From an uncultured Clostridia bacterium (GTDB taxonomy: Bacteria; Bacillota; Clostridia; Lachnospirales; Lachnospiraceae), in the NCBI GenBank assembly GCA_947385955.1, contig CANDNA010000019.1, positions 1-64,000 on the forward strand: a stretch of 64,000 nt of DNA, in the 5' to 3' direction. Positions 53,787-63,325 of this stretch are shown here, in pieces. The notes under the pieces are model-generated. The model saw only the letters and a program-made list of their open reading frames with translations. It was not told the DNA's origin and searched no databases. Both the position numbers and the translations under genes were made by a program. The stretch's first letter is position 1. Each line of letters begins with the position of its first letter.

Positions 53787-55703
53787 ATGATTTTATCTTG
53801 TCAGAATATAAAAAAGCAATTTGGAGAAACGCTGATTCTGGACTGCTGTTCCTTCCATATAGAAGAATATGAAAAAGCTGCCGTGGTAGGTATCAATGGT
53901 GCAGGAAAAACCACACTGCTCCGTATCCTTGCCGGTGAACTGGAAGCAGACAGCGGCATGGCCGTTCTTTCCAAAGGGAAAACACTGGGGTATCTGCCTC
54001 AGTTGGTGGTTTTTGACAGTGAACATACCATTTATGAAGAGCTGCTCTCTGTCAGGCAGAATCTGATTCTTCTGGAAGAACAGATGCGTCAGGCAGAACA
54101 GGATATGAAGCAGGTTTCCGGCGAAAAACTGGAACAGCTAATGGAAGTTTACGCTTCTCTGACCCATCAGTTTGAAACGGAAAACGGTTACGCATACAGA
54201 AGCGAACTGACCGGTGTGTTAAAAGGCCTGGGATTTGAGGAGGAAGATTTCTCCAGAAAGATCACCACCCTTTCCGGCGGCCAGAAAACCCGTGTGGCAC
54301 TGGGAAAACTGCTTTTGTTAAAACCCGATCTGATCCTGTTGGACGAGCCCACCAACCATCTGGACATGACTTCTATCTCCTGGCTGGAAACTTATCTGAT
54401 AAATTACAAAGGAGCAGTACTGGTCGTATCCCATGACCGGTATTTTCTGGATCGCATTGCCACTAAGATCATTGAGATTGATCAGAGCGAAACCACTACA
54501 TTTTCCGGCAATTATACCAGCTATGCGGCCAAAAAGGAAGCGCTGCGTATTTCCAGATGGAATGCTTATCAGAACCAGCAGCGGGAAATCAGACATCAGG
54601 AAGAAGTCATCGAAAAGCTCCGTTCCTTCAATCGGGAAAAATCCATCCGCCGTGCCGAAAGCAGGGAAAAAATGCTGCAGAAAATCGAGGTCATCGAAAA
54701 GCCCACCCAGGCACGGACCGATATGAAGATGCGGCTCCTGCCCCGTATTCTGAGTGGAAACGATGTGCTGACGGTTGACTCTCTGTCCAAATCCTTTGAC
54801 GGTCTTTCTCTCTTTGAAAACCTGGGCTTTGAACTGAAACGGGGAGAACATGTGGCTCTGATCGGCAGCAACGGCACCGGAAAAACCACGATTTTGAAAA
54901 TTATCAATCATCTGATTCCGGCTGACAGCGGACAGATCCGCATTGGCGCCAATGTGCAGATCGGCTACTATGACCAGGAGCACCATGTACTTCATCCTGA
55001 AAAAACTCTGTTTGAAGAGATTTCAGACGCCTATCCCACTCTGACCAATACGGAAATCCGCAATACCCTGGCGGCATTTCTTTTTACCGGAGAAGAAGTG
55101 TTCAAGCGGGTAAAGGAACTCAGCGGCGGAGAAAGAGGCCGTGTCTCTCTGGCCAGACTGATGCTGTCCGAAGCCAATTTCCTCATTCTGGATGAGCCTA
55201 CCAACCATCTGGACATCATGTCCAAAGAAATACTGGAGGATGCGCTGAATCATTATGAAGGCACCGTCCTCTATGTATCCCATGACCGGTATTTTATCAA
55301 CCGGACAGCCCACCGGATCCTGGAACTGTCTGCCCATGCCCTTACCGGATTTCTGGGAAACTATGACTATTATCTGGAAAAAAAGAACGAAACAGAAATT
55401 TCCCGTTCAGATACTGCCCAGTCCCGCCCCACAGCCGAAACGGAAGCCAGGCTGGACTGGAAAAACCAGAGACAGCAGCAGGCCAGAAAACGGAAACTGG
55501 AAAACGATCTGAAAAAAGCCGAACAGGCTATCGAAACGCTGGAACAGAGAAATGAAGAGCTGGATATGCTGATGGCACTGCCCGAAAACTGCAGCAATGT
55601 CCCCAGGCTTACAGAATTGTCCTCTGAAAAAGAGGATAATCTTCAACAGCTGGAAACATTGTATCTGCAATGGGAAACACTCAGCGAAGAGGCCGGGGAC
55701 TGA
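53787..55703 (+). CDS. ABC-F family ATPase
   Basis: 638 residues with two ABC domains: Walker A GINGAGKTTLL (about 35) and GSNGTGKTTIL (about 365), signatures LSGGQKTRVAL and LSGGERGRVSL, both with DEPTNHLD Walker B. The linker (about 250-320) is charged and the C-terminal about 80 residues form a coiled coil. No membrane domain. ABC-F proteins act on ribosomes in translation or antibiotic protection; this one resembles Uup/YdiF types more than resistance types. Start is the second ATG, 8 bases after GGAGG. Confidence 0.92.
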   Translation: MILSCQNIKKQFGETLILDCCSFHIEEYEKAAVVGINGAGKTTLLRILAGELEADSGMAVLSKGKTLGYLPQLVVFDSEHTIYEELLSVRQNLILLEEQMRQAEQDMKQVSGEKLEQLMEVYASLTHQFETENGYAYRSELTGVLKGLGFEEEDFSRKITTLSGGQKTRVALGKLLLLKPDLILLDEPTNHLDMTSISWLETYLINYKGAVLVVSHDRYFLDRIATKIIEIDQSETTTFSGNYTSYAAKKEALRISRWNAYQNQQREIRHQEEVIEKLRSFNREKSIRRAESREKMLQKIEVIEKPTQARTDMKMRLLPRILSGNDVLTVDSLSKSFDGLSLFENLGFELKRGEHVALIGSNGTGKTTILKIINHLIPADSGQIRIGANVQIGYYDQEHHVLHPEKTLFEEISDAYPTLTNTEIRNTLAAFLFTGEEVFKRVKELSGGERGRVSLARLMLSEANFLILDEPTNHLDIMSKEILEDALNHYEGTVLYVSHDRYFINRTAHRILELSAHALTGFLGNYDYYLEKKNETEISRSDTAQSRPTAETEARLDWKNQRQQQARKRKLENDLKKAEQAIETLEQRNEELDMLMALPENCSNVPRLTELSSEKEDNLQQLETLYLQWETLSEEAGD

Positions 55704-55722
55704 TCAGTCCCACGGCCTCTTT
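55687..55722 (+). terminator. intrinsic terminator after ABC-F
   Basis: Stem AAGAGGCCG/CGGCCTCTT with an inner GGACTGATCAGTCC palindrome, overlapping the stop codon, then TTTCC. Confidence 0.75.
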
Positions 55723-55764
55723 CCTGTAAATGCACATTTTTTCAGCACGCTGCGGCAGTTCATT

Positions 55765-56973
55765 TTACAATGCTTCCAGTGTATTCCTGATTTCTTTGAT
55801 AAATGCTTCACTGTTCAACACCTGTACATCCTTAAGAGAAGTGATCAGCGCCAGGTCTTTTGTCATCCGTCCGCTTTCAATGGTATGGACCGTAGCCTGT
55901 TCCAGCTTTTCTGCAAAGGCTGACAGCGCCGGTATCCCATCCAGTTCTCCCCGCTTTTTCAAGGCGCCTGTCCAGGCAAAGATCGTTGCCACAGAATTGG
56001 TGGAAGTCTCCTCTCCCTCCAGATATTTATAATAGTGGCGCTGCACCGTCCCGTGGGCCGCCTCATACTCATATACGCCGTCAGGAGACACCAGTACGCT
56101 TGTCATCATGGCCAGGGAACCAAATGCCGAAGATACCATATCACTCATCACATCCCCGTCATAATTCTTGCAGGCCCATATAAAGCCTCCTTTTGCCTTC
56201 ATCACTCTGGCCACCGCATCGTCAATCAGAGTATAAAAATAAGTAATCCCCGCGTTCTCAAAGGTTTCCTGATATTCCTGTTCATAAATTTCCTGAAAAA
56301 TATCCTTAAATGTATGGTCATATTTTTTGGAAATGGTGTCTTTGGTGGCAAACCAGAGATCCTGTTTCGTATCCAAAGCATAATTGAAACATGCTCTGGC
56401 AAAGCTGCGGATGGACTGTTCTGTATTATGGATACCCTGCAGGATACCCGGTCCTGCAAAACTATGGATCAGTTCCCGCACTTCACTGCCGTCCTCTCCG
56501 GTAAACACCAGCTCTGCCTTACCCGGACGGTCCACTTTCAGTTCTGTATTTTTATATACATCACCATAAGCATGCCTTGCCAGCGTAATCGGTTTTTCCC
56601 AGTTGCGTACACAGGGGTCGATCCCCTTTACTACAATGGGCGTGCGGAAAACCGTACCATCCAGTGCTGCGCGGATCGTCCCATTGGGGCTTTTCCACAT
56701 CTCTTTCAGATGATATTCCTCCATCCGGGCAGCATTGGGTGTAATCGTGGCACATTTTACCGCCACCCCGTATTTTGCGGCGGCTCTGGCGCTGTCCATC
56801 GTCACCTGATCATCTGTTTCGTTCCGGTGCTCCAGGCCCAGATCATAATATTCTGTTTTCAGATCTATGTAAGGAAGCAGCAGCTCCTCCTTAATCATCT
56901 TCCACAGAATTCTTGTCATTTCGTCGCCGTCCATCTCCACCAGCGGTGTTTTCATCTGAATTTTTTCCATCAT
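55765..56973 (-). CDS. icd: NADP-dependent isocitrate dehydrogenase
   Basis: 402 residues of the homodimeric type II (eukaryote-like) family: [16 protein letters not shown] at the N terminus, [16 protein letters not shown], and [20 protein letters not shown]; it makes 2-oxoglutarate for glutamate synthesis. Full length. It is 18 bases after the GntR-family gene, so expression is linked to that regulator. Citrate synthase and aconitase are not in the window. Confidence 0.95.
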   Translation of the reverse strand: MMEKIQMKTPLVEMDGDEMTRILWKMIKEELLLPYIDLKTEYYDLGLEHRNETDDQVTMDSARAAAKYGVAVKCATITPNAARMEEYHLKEMWKSPNGTIRAALDGTVFRTPIVVKGIDPCVRNWEKPITLARHAYGDVYKNTELKVDRPGKAELVFTGEDGSEVRELIHSFAGPGILQGIHNTEQSIRSFARACFNYALDTKQDLWFATKDTISKKYDHTFKDIFQEIYEQEYQETFENAGITYFYTLIDDAVARVMKAKGGFIWACKNYDGDVMSDMVSSAFGSLAMMTSVLVSPDGVYEYEAAHGTVQRHYYKYLEGEETSTNSVATIFAWTGALKKRGELDGIPALSAFAEKLEQATVHTIESGRMTKDLALITSLKDVQVLNSEAFIKEIRNTLEAL

Positions 56974-56991
56974 CCCGTTTCCTTTCTGTTT

Positions 56992-57684
56992 TTATTCTTC
57001 ATAATGTTCCATATAACCGTTTTCCACCATATTTTCATAGGCATTGATCATATGCCTGTTGGCAAGCTGTTCTGCCAGTTCTCCGTCGCCGGACTTGATC
57101 GCCTCCATAATCTTTCTGTGTTCCGCGTTGGAGGCCGTACTTCTTGTCTGCGTGGATAAGGTCTTTTTCCGTACCCGCAATACATACTGATGATAATCCT
57201 TCAGAGCATGTTCCAGCATTTTGCTGTTGCACGCCTCATACATAATCTCATGAAACCGATTATCCAGCTCTGCCATCTGTTCCGTATGGCCCTTGGAAGC
57301 ATGAAACTCCGACAAAAAAATATTCTCTTCCATCTCTTCCATCTGTTCTCTGGAAATATGCTCTGTGGCCCATTTGGCGCACAGTCCTTCCAGAAGAGAA
57401 CGGATCATATAAATATCCCGCACATCCTTTACCGTAATCCCGGTTACATAGGCGCCCTTATTGGGCACGATTCGAATCAGCCCTTCCAGCTCCAACTGCC
57501 GGAATGCTTCCCTGACAGGTGTACGGCTGACTCCCATTTCTTCCCCTATGGCGACTTCCCGCAGCTCCTCCTTTACCTTATATCTTCCGCTTAAAATATC
57601 TTCCCGAATCTTGTGAAATACACGGCCCCGTAAAGAATATTTGTCCGTGACTTCCTTTTTTACATCATAATTTTCCACTTTCAT
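56992..57684 (-). CDS. GntR-family (FadR/FCD) transcriptional regulator
   Basis: 230 residues. Winged helix at about 20-85 (GEEMGVSRTPVREAFRQLEL, the GntR signature) and an FCD ligand domain at about 95-220 with the metal-binding Asp/His pattern. FCD regulators bind small organic acids. It is cotranscribed with icd and its promoter carries a palindromic site of FCD type, so it likely controls itself and icd; the ligand may be a TCA-related acid (inference). Confidence 0.9.
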   Translation of the reverse strand: MKVENYDVKKEVTDKYSLRGRVFHKIREDILSGRYKVKEELREVAIGEEMGVSRTPVREAFRQLELEGLIRIVPNKGAYVTGITVKDVRDIYMIRSLLEGLCAKWATEHISREQMEEMEENIFLSEFHASKGHTEQMAELDNRFHEIMYEACNSKMLEHALKDYHQYVLRVRKKTLSTQTRSTASNAEHRKIMEAIKSGDGELAEQLANRHMINAYENMVENGYMEHYEE

Positions 57685-57782
57685 TTCCCCTGCCTGTCCT
57701 TCTTGACATTACAGGGCAGTTTCTGCCACCGTTCTTACAACAGAAAACCTCTTTTACCGGCTTTCTGCTTTCTGTACAAAAA

Positions 57783-57820
57783 CATGCCCCGCATAATTGT
57801 ATACAATTATACGGGGCATG
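57783..57820. promoter_or_regulatory. 38-bp palindrome: GntR-type operator at its core
   Basis: CATGCCCCG and its complement flank a perfect 18-bp palindrome ATAATTGTATACAATTAT (57793-57810), with one mismatch between. The core TTGTATACAA (57797-57806) is typical of FCD-type GntR operators. On the minus strand TTTTTG follows, so the same hairpin may also terminate the upstream S8 fragment. Confidence 0.75.
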
Positions 57821-57824
57821 TCAA
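57796..57824 (-). promoter_or_regulatory. promoter of gntR-icd
   Basis: Minus-strand TTGACA (57819-57824), 17-base spacer, TACAAT (57796-57801). The -10 box lies within the operator core, so bound repressor would block polymerase. Confidence 0.8.
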
Positions 57825-57826
57825 TA

Positions 57827-58562
57827 TCAAAAATCCAGCATTCTTTCAATATTCAGCATTCCCCACCCCTGCTTATACCAGGGTTCCTTCAGATCCGTGG
57901 CAGTATATATGATTCTGCGCTTCACTTCACTGTTGCCTGCATCCGGAGATTTTTCCAGACAAAGCGCCGCCGCCCCGGATACAATCGGCGTTGACATGGA
58001 CGTACCGCTCTTGGCAGCATATCCGTTCTGCCATCCATACAGAGTACGTCTGGCATGGGCATTGCAGGAAACAATATCCGTTCCCGGCGCTACCACATCC
58101 GGTTTTCTCAGTTCCGCCCCCTCTTCTTCCCTGCCGGAATAATACTCACACAGAGAAGGCCGTTCTCCAAAATAACCTCCCTCATTACAGCCTACTGTAA
58201 TTACTTTCCTGCTGTTCCCGATCGGGGAAAGGGTTCCTGGCTTCGGACCCGCATTACCCGCTGCCGCCACGACCACAAGTCCCTGCCCCCATGCTTCTTC
58301 CACACAGGAAATCAGAGTTTCTCTCTGTCCTTTTTTCAAATCCAGCCCCAGACCAATGGAAATATTCAAAATCCGGATATTCCAGATCCTTTTTTTCCGC
58401 AGAATCCATTCAATGCCTTTCAGCATATGCTCTATCGTCCCGTCACCGTTGCCATTCAATACCTTACCGATCACCAGACTGCACTGCGGTGCGATCCCTC
58501 TGTATCTCCCGCCGGAAAGACTGCCGTCACCTGCCAGGATGCCGGAGACATGGGTGAATGTA
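57827..58562 (-). pseudogene. S8 subtilisin-like protease, 5'-truncated by element integration
   Basis: About 245 codons of the C-terminal part of a subtilase. The frame is intact from THVSGILAG (the end of the catalytic HGTHV motif, about 58555) through oxyanion Asn in AAAGNAGP to catalytic Ser in SGTSMSTP, ending with a normal stop. The N-terminal domain with the catalytic Asp and the HG of the His motif are missing; upstream codons belong to the inserted element (TFTHV instead of HGTHV). The missing half should lie at the element's other end beyond 64 kb. Excision would rebuild the gene. Confidence 0.88.
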
Positions 58563-58578
58563 TGAAAACACAATGGGT
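58550..58578. other. attachment-site junction (attL) of the integrated element
   Basis: The chromosomal S8 coding sequence changes to element sequence between about 58555 and 58562, immediately after the recombinase stop codon (58579-58581). This is the usual position of a serine-integrase att site next to its gene. Exact core bases cannot be fixed without the other junction. Confidence 0.7.
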
Positions 58579-60207
58579 TTACAAGTTCCAATGTATTTTG
58601 ATTTCCTGTCTGCCCGTTTCCGGGTCCTTCTCTCCCACTTCGATATACCGGATAAAATCCTCTGCCATTTCAAAGGTCAGTTTATCAAAGGTACAGTACT
58701 TTTCAATCAATGTTTCAATGTTCTGTCTCTCCTGTTTTTCCTGCTCTGCCGCCCCGATCTCCTCTTCCAGACGCCGTATATGCTCTTCTGTCTGATTATA
58801 CTCCAAATCAAACTGCTCCTTCAACTGCCGGAACTGCTCTTCCGAAACCACTCCCTGAATCCGGTCATCATATAATAAGGAAAGTTTCCGGTTCATTCCA
58901 TCCCTTCTGGACGTAAGCTGCCCCAGGGATCTGCGCATTTCCTTCAGCGCTTCCCCACTCTCTGTCATCCCTTCCAGTATCTGTGCAATCTGTTCTTTCC
59001 GCTCCTTGCTTTCCAGTACCTTTGCTGCCAGCTTCCGTATATTCTCCAATACAATATGTTCCAGCACCGAATACCGGATCAGATGGGTGGTACAGTATTT
59101 CTTCCTGGATTTGTTGGCCAACTGGCACCGCAGGTTCCAGTCCTCCCGCTTCCTGTTGGTATAACCCGATTTGATCATGGTGGAGCCGCAGTCCGCACAC
59201 TTCAGCCGGCCGGCCAGCGCATGTACTTTACCTCCCGTGGCACGGGCATAGCGTCTTGCCCTGACAATCCTCTGCACCTTATCAAAGGTTTCCGCAGAGA
59301 TGATGGCAGGATGGTGGTTCTCTGTCACAATCCAATCTTCCTTTGGCAGTTCCACCACCTTTTTGTCTTTATAGCTGACCTTTTCCCAGCGTCCCTGGGT
59401 CATTGTTCCCAGATAAGTGTTATTGGTCAGCATCCGGTACACAGTGGTGGTGCTCCACAGATTGTACCGGATACTGAACTCCTCCGCCCTGGCGTTGGCA
59501 TAAGCGCCCTGTTTTCTCTTATAGACCGACGGGCTGTCAATCCCCATATCCTCCAGTTTATAACAGATGGCCTTTGTCCCGTATCCTTCCAGGGCAAGGC
59601 TGAAAATCATCTTCACCACCCCGGCCGCATATTCGTCTATGATAAAACGGTGCCGGTCCTTCGGGTCCTTCAGATATCCATAGGGCGCATAGGAACCCAG
59701 ATACTGCCCGTCCCGCATCTTGGCCCTGAATACAGAGCGGATATTCCTGGACAGATCTTCGCTGTACCATTCATTGGTCAGGCCATAAATCTGCCTGGTC
59801 TTTTTGTTCCCCTCCATCTCGGTATCAACGCCGTCAGCCAGGCCAATAAAGCGGATGCCCCACATCAGGAAATCATGGTGCAGATATTTCTCCAGATGTT
59901 CCATATTGCGGGTAAACCTGGACTGGGATTTACACAATACGATATCAAATCTGCCCCGTCTGCAATCCCTTATCAGCCGGTCAAAGGCCGGCCGGTCATC
60001 ATACAGACCGGAATAATCATCATCTATATATGTATCTGCCACAGTCCAGCCGTTTCGCAGTGCATAATCTGTCAGAAGCAGTCTCTGGTTGACAATGCTT
60101 TCACTGTTGTCACCCGTTTTGAAGCGGTCTATATCCTCTTTGCTTAAGCGCAGATAAAGCGCAACCCGTTTTGTCCCCGGGCTTTTGCCCTGCTTCTCTT
60201 TTTCCAT
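58579..60207 (-). CDS. large serine recombinase (integrase)
   Basis: 542 residues. Catalytic domain at the N terminus with Ser in LYLRLSKED, then YSGLYDDRPAF and SQSRFTRN; recombinase domain (about 155-260; GYGTKAICYKLEDMGI); zinc ribbon CADCGSTM...CQLANKSRKKYC (about 335-370); long C-terminal coiled coil (about 395-510). It catalyses site-specific integration and excision. The stop is about 20 bases from the integration junction in the S8 gene. The ATG at 60207 lies five bases after the stop of a 34-codon gene, with no own ribosome site. Confidence 0.93.
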   Translation of the reverse strand: MEKEKQGKSPGTKRVALYLRLSKEDIDRFKTGDNSESIVNQRLLLTDYALRNGWTVADTYIDDDYSGLYDDRPAFDRLIRDCRRGRFDIVLCKSQSRFTRNMEHLEKYLHHDFLMWGIRFIGLADGVDTEMEGNKKTRQIYGLTNEWYSEDLSRNIRSVFRAKMRDGQYLGSYAPYGYLKDPKDRHRFIIDEYAAGVVKMIFSLALEGYGTKAICYKLEDMGIDSPSVYKRKQGAYANARAEEFSIRYNLWSTTTVYRMLTNNTYLGTMTQGRWEKVSYKDKKVVELPKEDWIVTENHHPAIISAETFDKVQRIVRARRYARATGGKVHALAGRLKCADCGSTMIKSGYTNRKREDWNLRCQLANKSRKKYCTTHLIRYSVLEHIVLENIRKLAAKVLESKERKEQIAQILEGMTESGEALKEMRRSLGQLTSRRDGMNRKLSLLYDDRIQGVVSEEQFRQLKEQFDLEYNQTEEHIRRLEEEIGAAEQEKQERQNIETLIEKYCTFDKLTFEMAEDFIRYIEVGEKDPETGRQEIKIHWNL

Positions 60208-60212
60208 CTGAT

Positions 60213-60317
60213 TTACCCGCGGTTTCTTCTGATCTCTTCGATCAGAAGGGCCAAAATCTTCTCTTCCTGCTCCTGTTCTTCCAGACAAAATATATTCTTC
60301 ACTGTAATCTGCTCCAT
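60213..60317 (-). CDS. 34-residue leader protein before the recombinase
   Basis: A short frame MEQITVKNIFCLEEQEQEEK and a helical, charged C terminus, with AAGGAGG exactly 6 bases before the ATG. It ends five bases before the recombinase start, which lacks a ribosome site, so translation of the two is probably coupled. Acidic and amphipathic, it could be an excision or control peptide, or only a coupling device. Confidence 0.6.
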   Translation of the reverse strand: MEQITVKNIFCLEEQEQEEKILALLIEEIRRNRG

Positions 60318-60545
60318 CGTTTTCCTCCTTCGATTTTTTATTCTAATATACGCATAAAAAACCTGTACTTATACCCGCACAGCCTCCCTCCTTTCCGCAT
60401 CCGGACGCGCCGCCCATCCGGATGCCGGGAACTGCGTTTTTCGCGAAATCGCCTGTGCATGAAGTTTTCCGCGGCGCTTATATCAAGCGTGTATGCTCAA
60501 TATCCTCTCGTTGTATGTTCTGCCCTGGCAGCAGCCCTGCCCCTG

Positions 60546-61511
60546 CTATGGCATATATCTGCCATCCTCCCACTCTTCGATACTGACCTGCCCGTCGATC
60601 TGACCGGCGGGTTTTTCTGTATTTTCCCCATGCCACTGCCGCAGCAGCTCTATAATGACCCGTTCCATGTCCTCTGTCCTATACTCCCGGGGAAAGTACC
60701 GGCTGAGTATTTCTCTCTTTATGGTCACTCTGCCCGGCCCTCTCTCCTGTTTCCCCTTCAGGACAAGTTCCAGCAGATCCCGGGTAACCGATCCGGGCCT
60801 GGCCCTGCTGCATTCCTTCAGGTGCAGCGCCTGTCTCCCTGTGGGCATCAGTCCCTTGTCCGTCATATACCGGTACAGGGTCTGCTGCTCTTCTGTGGTC
60901 AGATAGGAAAGGTCAGATGCGGTTATCACCGGCAGCCGCCCGGCGTCTGTCAGATCCATCAGTTCCGGGATCAGCCAGGTAAGGCGGATATACCGCTGTA
61001 TGGTATTCCGGCTCTCCCCTGTCCTTTGGGCCAACGCTTCATCGGAACGCAGGTTTTCCTGGCCGCAGGTTTTCTGCAGGCGCCTTCCGGCATGGAGGCG
61101 CTTTTCGGCCTCCATATGCATCCTGTAGGCAAAGGCTTTCTCCCGGATGCTGATACGGCTCCTGTGCAGGTTGGATTCCACCATAATAACAGCGGCTTCA
61201 TCGTCACTGCATTCCTTTATGTAAAAGGGCATGGAAGAAAGCCCGGCCAGGATGCATGCCTGTTTCCTTCTGTGCCCGGCAATGGCTTCATAACTGCCGT
61301 CCGGCAGGGGACGGGCGATCCCCGGATAAAGAACGCCGTTGTTTTTTATGCTTTCCACCAGCTCCGCCATCTCCCCATCGAGGGCTACGGAAAAAGGATG
61401 GCCGTTAAAATCCTTCACCGCAGCCGGATCCAGATCCAGTATCGGAAAGCCCGCCTCCCCTGCCCCGCTTTCCGATATGCCGAACAGCTCTTCCAGCGGT
61501 TTTAACTTCAT
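60546..61511 (-). CDS. parB: ParB/Spo0J-family partition protein
   Basis: 321 residues. N-terminal ParB nuclease-like/CTPase domain with GHRRKQACILAG (about 98-109) and ESNLHRSRISIREKAFA, central HTH (about 165-185; RTGESRNTIQRYIRLTWLIP), C-terminal variable domain. Binds parS-like sites for segregation or stabilisation of the element. ATG overlaps the parA stop (ATGA). A GCATCCGG/CCGGATGC stem at about 60399-60427 follows the stop, without a T-run. Confidence 0.9.
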   Translation of the reverse strand: MKLKPLEELFGISESGAGEAGFPILDLDPAAVKDFNGHPFSVALDGEMAELVESIKNNGVLYPGIARPLPDGSYEAIAGHRRKQACILAGLSSMPFYIKECSDDEAAVIMVESNLHRSRISIREKAFAYRMHMEAEKRLHAGRRLQKTCGQENLRSDEALAQRTGESRNTIQRYIRLTWLIPELMDLTDAGRLPVITASDLSYLTTEEQQTLYRYMTDKGLMPTGRQALHLKECSRARPGSVTRDLLELVLKGKQERGPGRVTIKREILSRYFPREYRTEDMERVIIELLRQWHGENTEKPAGQIDGQVSIEEWEDGRYMP

Positions 61512-62287
61512 GATAAGATCTCCTCCGTAAAGCTCCTGTAGGCACGGGCGCCGGCGGATGCCCCTTTGTAGGCATAGACACTCATCCCCCTGCCGGTAGC
61601 TTCTGCAATGCTGATGTTTCTCGGTATCCAGGAAGTAAAGACGGGGACGGCATCCTGGTAGGCTTCCCTTACCTGGCGCATCACATTTCTGTGCTCGTTT
61701 GTCCTGGCATCCACTTTGGTGAACAGGATCCCCCTGATCTCAAGGGTCCGGTTCAGCTTCTTACGCACCATCCCGATGCTCCGGAAAAGCTGCTGCATCC
61801 CCACGGCGGACAGGTTTTCCGGTTCCACTGTAATGATCACATCATCCGCAGCGGTCAGGTTGTTCAGTGTGAGAAGGCCCAGGGAGGGCGGGCAGTCAAT
61901 CAGGATATAGTCATACCCATCCGCAATCAGGCTGATATAATCCTTCAGGATGGATTCCCGGCTCACTGCGGACATTAACGTCATTTCCATAGGGCACAGG
62001 TTCAGGTTGGCGGGCAGTATCTGTATGCCTTCCCTGCCATCCAGTATCCCTTCCTGCGGATCCACGCCCTCTTCCCTCATGATCTTCCCATAAATGTCCG
62101 CAACCGTTTCCGGCAGCTCGTCCGGATCATATCCCAGTGACTTGGCCAGGTTCCCCTGGGGATCCGTGTCAATCACCAGCACCCGGCATCCCCGCTCTGC
62201 CAGCCCGATCCCCAGATGCAGCGCAGTGGTGGTCTTTCCCACCCCGCCTTTCTGGTTCATCACCGCCGTTACCTTTGTATTCTTCAT
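61508..62287 (-). CDS. parA: ParA-family ATPase
   Basis: 259 residues of the Soj/ParA deviant Walker family: NQKGGVGKTTTALHLGIGLA (Walker A'), IDTDPQGNLAKSLG, and YILIDCPPSLG. With ParB it would partition the excised or replicating element. ATG at 62287 follows CAGGAGAAAAAAGAA; the frame continues upstream but only as a shadow of the next gene. ParAB on an integrated element suggests a circular replicating phase. Confidence 0.93.
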   Translation of the reverse strand: MKNTKVTAVMNQKGGVGKTTTALHLGIGLAERGCRVLVIDTDPQGNLAKSLGYDPDELPETVADIYGKIMREEGVDPQEGILDGREGIQILPANLNLCPMEMTLMSAVSRESILKDYISLIADGYDYILIDCPPSLGLLTLNNLTAADDVIITVEPENLSAVGMQQLFRSIGMVRKKLNRTLEIRGILFTKVDARTNEHRNVMRQVREAYQDAVPVFTSWIPRNISIAEATGRGMSVYAYKGASAGARAYRSFTEEILS

Positions 62288-62306
62288 TTCTTTTTTCTCC
62301 TGTCCT

Positions 62307-62720
62307 TTAACAATATCCCGGATAACGAAGCTGCAGCGCCTGCCAGAAATATCCGGCATACTCGCAGTCAAACAGGTTATGGGCCGCATACCGGCTGCTC
62401 TCCTCCAGTTTTTCTTCCATGCCCATTTCCCCGTCCATGCCGGGCAGGGCATCCATGTAGAGGGAAACTGCCAGCCGCAGGGCCTTCTCACTGCTTCCGG
62501 AAAAATGCCCGGACAAAAGGCTCCCTGTCTGTATCTTATCGGTATCAAAATCATATACGGACTCCGTCTGTTCCCTGAGATCCTGGCTGATCCCAAGGCA
62601 ATAAAACAATGTCATATGGCGCGTATCCGTACTGCCGCATCTGCCCAGGCACTGTAAGAAGAAATCCCGGTGCTGTGTATCCTGAAACGTGATCTGCAGC
62701 TCTGTATCTCTGTATCCCAT
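62307..62720 (-). CDS. element accessory protein (possibly DUF6075-like)
   Basis: 137 residues starting MGYRDTELQITF with FQDTQHRDFFLQCLGRCG and a later FYCLGISQDLREQ. The layout resembles small proteins often found next to parAB on Lachnospiraceae elements (DUF6075-type is my best guess). Function unknown. ATG at 62720 is chosen for GAGAAAGGG upstream; a longer frame upstream overlaps the next gene. Ends 19 bases before parA. Confidence 0.6.
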   Translation of the reverse strand: MGYRDTELQITFQDTQHRDFFLQCLGRCGSTDTRHMTLFYCLGISQDLREQTESVYDFDTDKIQTGSLLSGHFSGSSEKALRLAVSLYMDALPGMDGEMGMEEKLEESSRYAAHNLFDCEYAGYFWQALQLRYPGYC

Positions 62721-62743
62721 CTTTTTCCCTTTCTCTGTTTTGG

Positions 62744-63325
62744 CTATATCCACTTTGCAATTTCTGCCCCTGTCAGGATGGCCAGTATGCCTGCCGACAG
62801 GATGCGTATGATCCACTCTGTCACCCCGCCTGTTTTGATGTGTGCCAGCGCGACCCGTTTCCCTGAAAAGGGGAACCATAGCGGTACGCCGCCCGCAAAC
62901 AGATCCAACAGCAGGTGGCTGGCCACGCCGGCGCCCATGCCCCAGGCCGCCAGTGTGATCATCCCCTCCCATGCCGGGCAGATCAGCACCCCCATATGTA
63001 CCAAAAGGACGCAGGCCGCGGCCATCAGAAGGGAATGGCTGGCTCCTCTGTGCCCCGCCGCAGTCCTTAAGTAGTTTCCCTGCCGCCCGGGAAGCAGGCC
63101 GGAAATGCCCCGGAGCATTATCTGCACCAGTCCCACTGCCCCACGGATACTCCTGTGTTTTCTGCTGATGCTGCTGCGGGGATGGTCAATATCGGGGATC
63201 AGGCTGCCCAGCACTGCCGCCGACAGGATCACCGCCTTTCCAGTTATGTCCTCCGGCCCTGTGAGCATATGGGCCGCCAGCATTCCCATTGCCGCCCCGC
63301 CAAGCCTGTGTGACGCCGCCATCAT
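62744..63325 (-). CDS. YdjM-like membrane metal-dependent hydrolase (DUF457)
   Basis: 193 residues with four or five hydrophobic segments and the family motifs IPDIDHP (about 45-51) and HRGASHSLL (about 95-103), giving candidate metal-binding His and Asp residues. YdjM/DUF457 proteins are widespread, linked to phage and SOS contexts, with no firm activity. The ATG at 63325 overlaps the stop of the upstream Cys-rich gene by four bases (ATGA). Confidence 0.8.
   Translation of the reverse strand: MMAASHRLGGAAMGMLAAHMLTGPEDITGKAVILSAAVLGSLIPDIDHPRSSISRKHRSIRGAVGLVQIMLRGISGLLPGRQGNYLRTAAGHRGASHSLLMAAACVLLVHMGVLICPAWEGMITLAAWGMGAGVASHLLLDLFAGGVPLWFPFSGKRVALAHIKTGGVTEWIIRILSAGILAILTGAEIAKWI

Noticed and set aside
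62288-62596. N-terminal extension of ParA to 362 residues
   Set aside because: The residues before MKNTKV are a shadow of the neighbouring gene, and a ribosome site is positioned for the start at 62287.
62721-62972. N-terminal extension of the 62307-62720 gene
   Set aside because: It is rich in Gly, Arg and His, lacks a ribosome site and lies in another frame of the well supported hydrolase gene.
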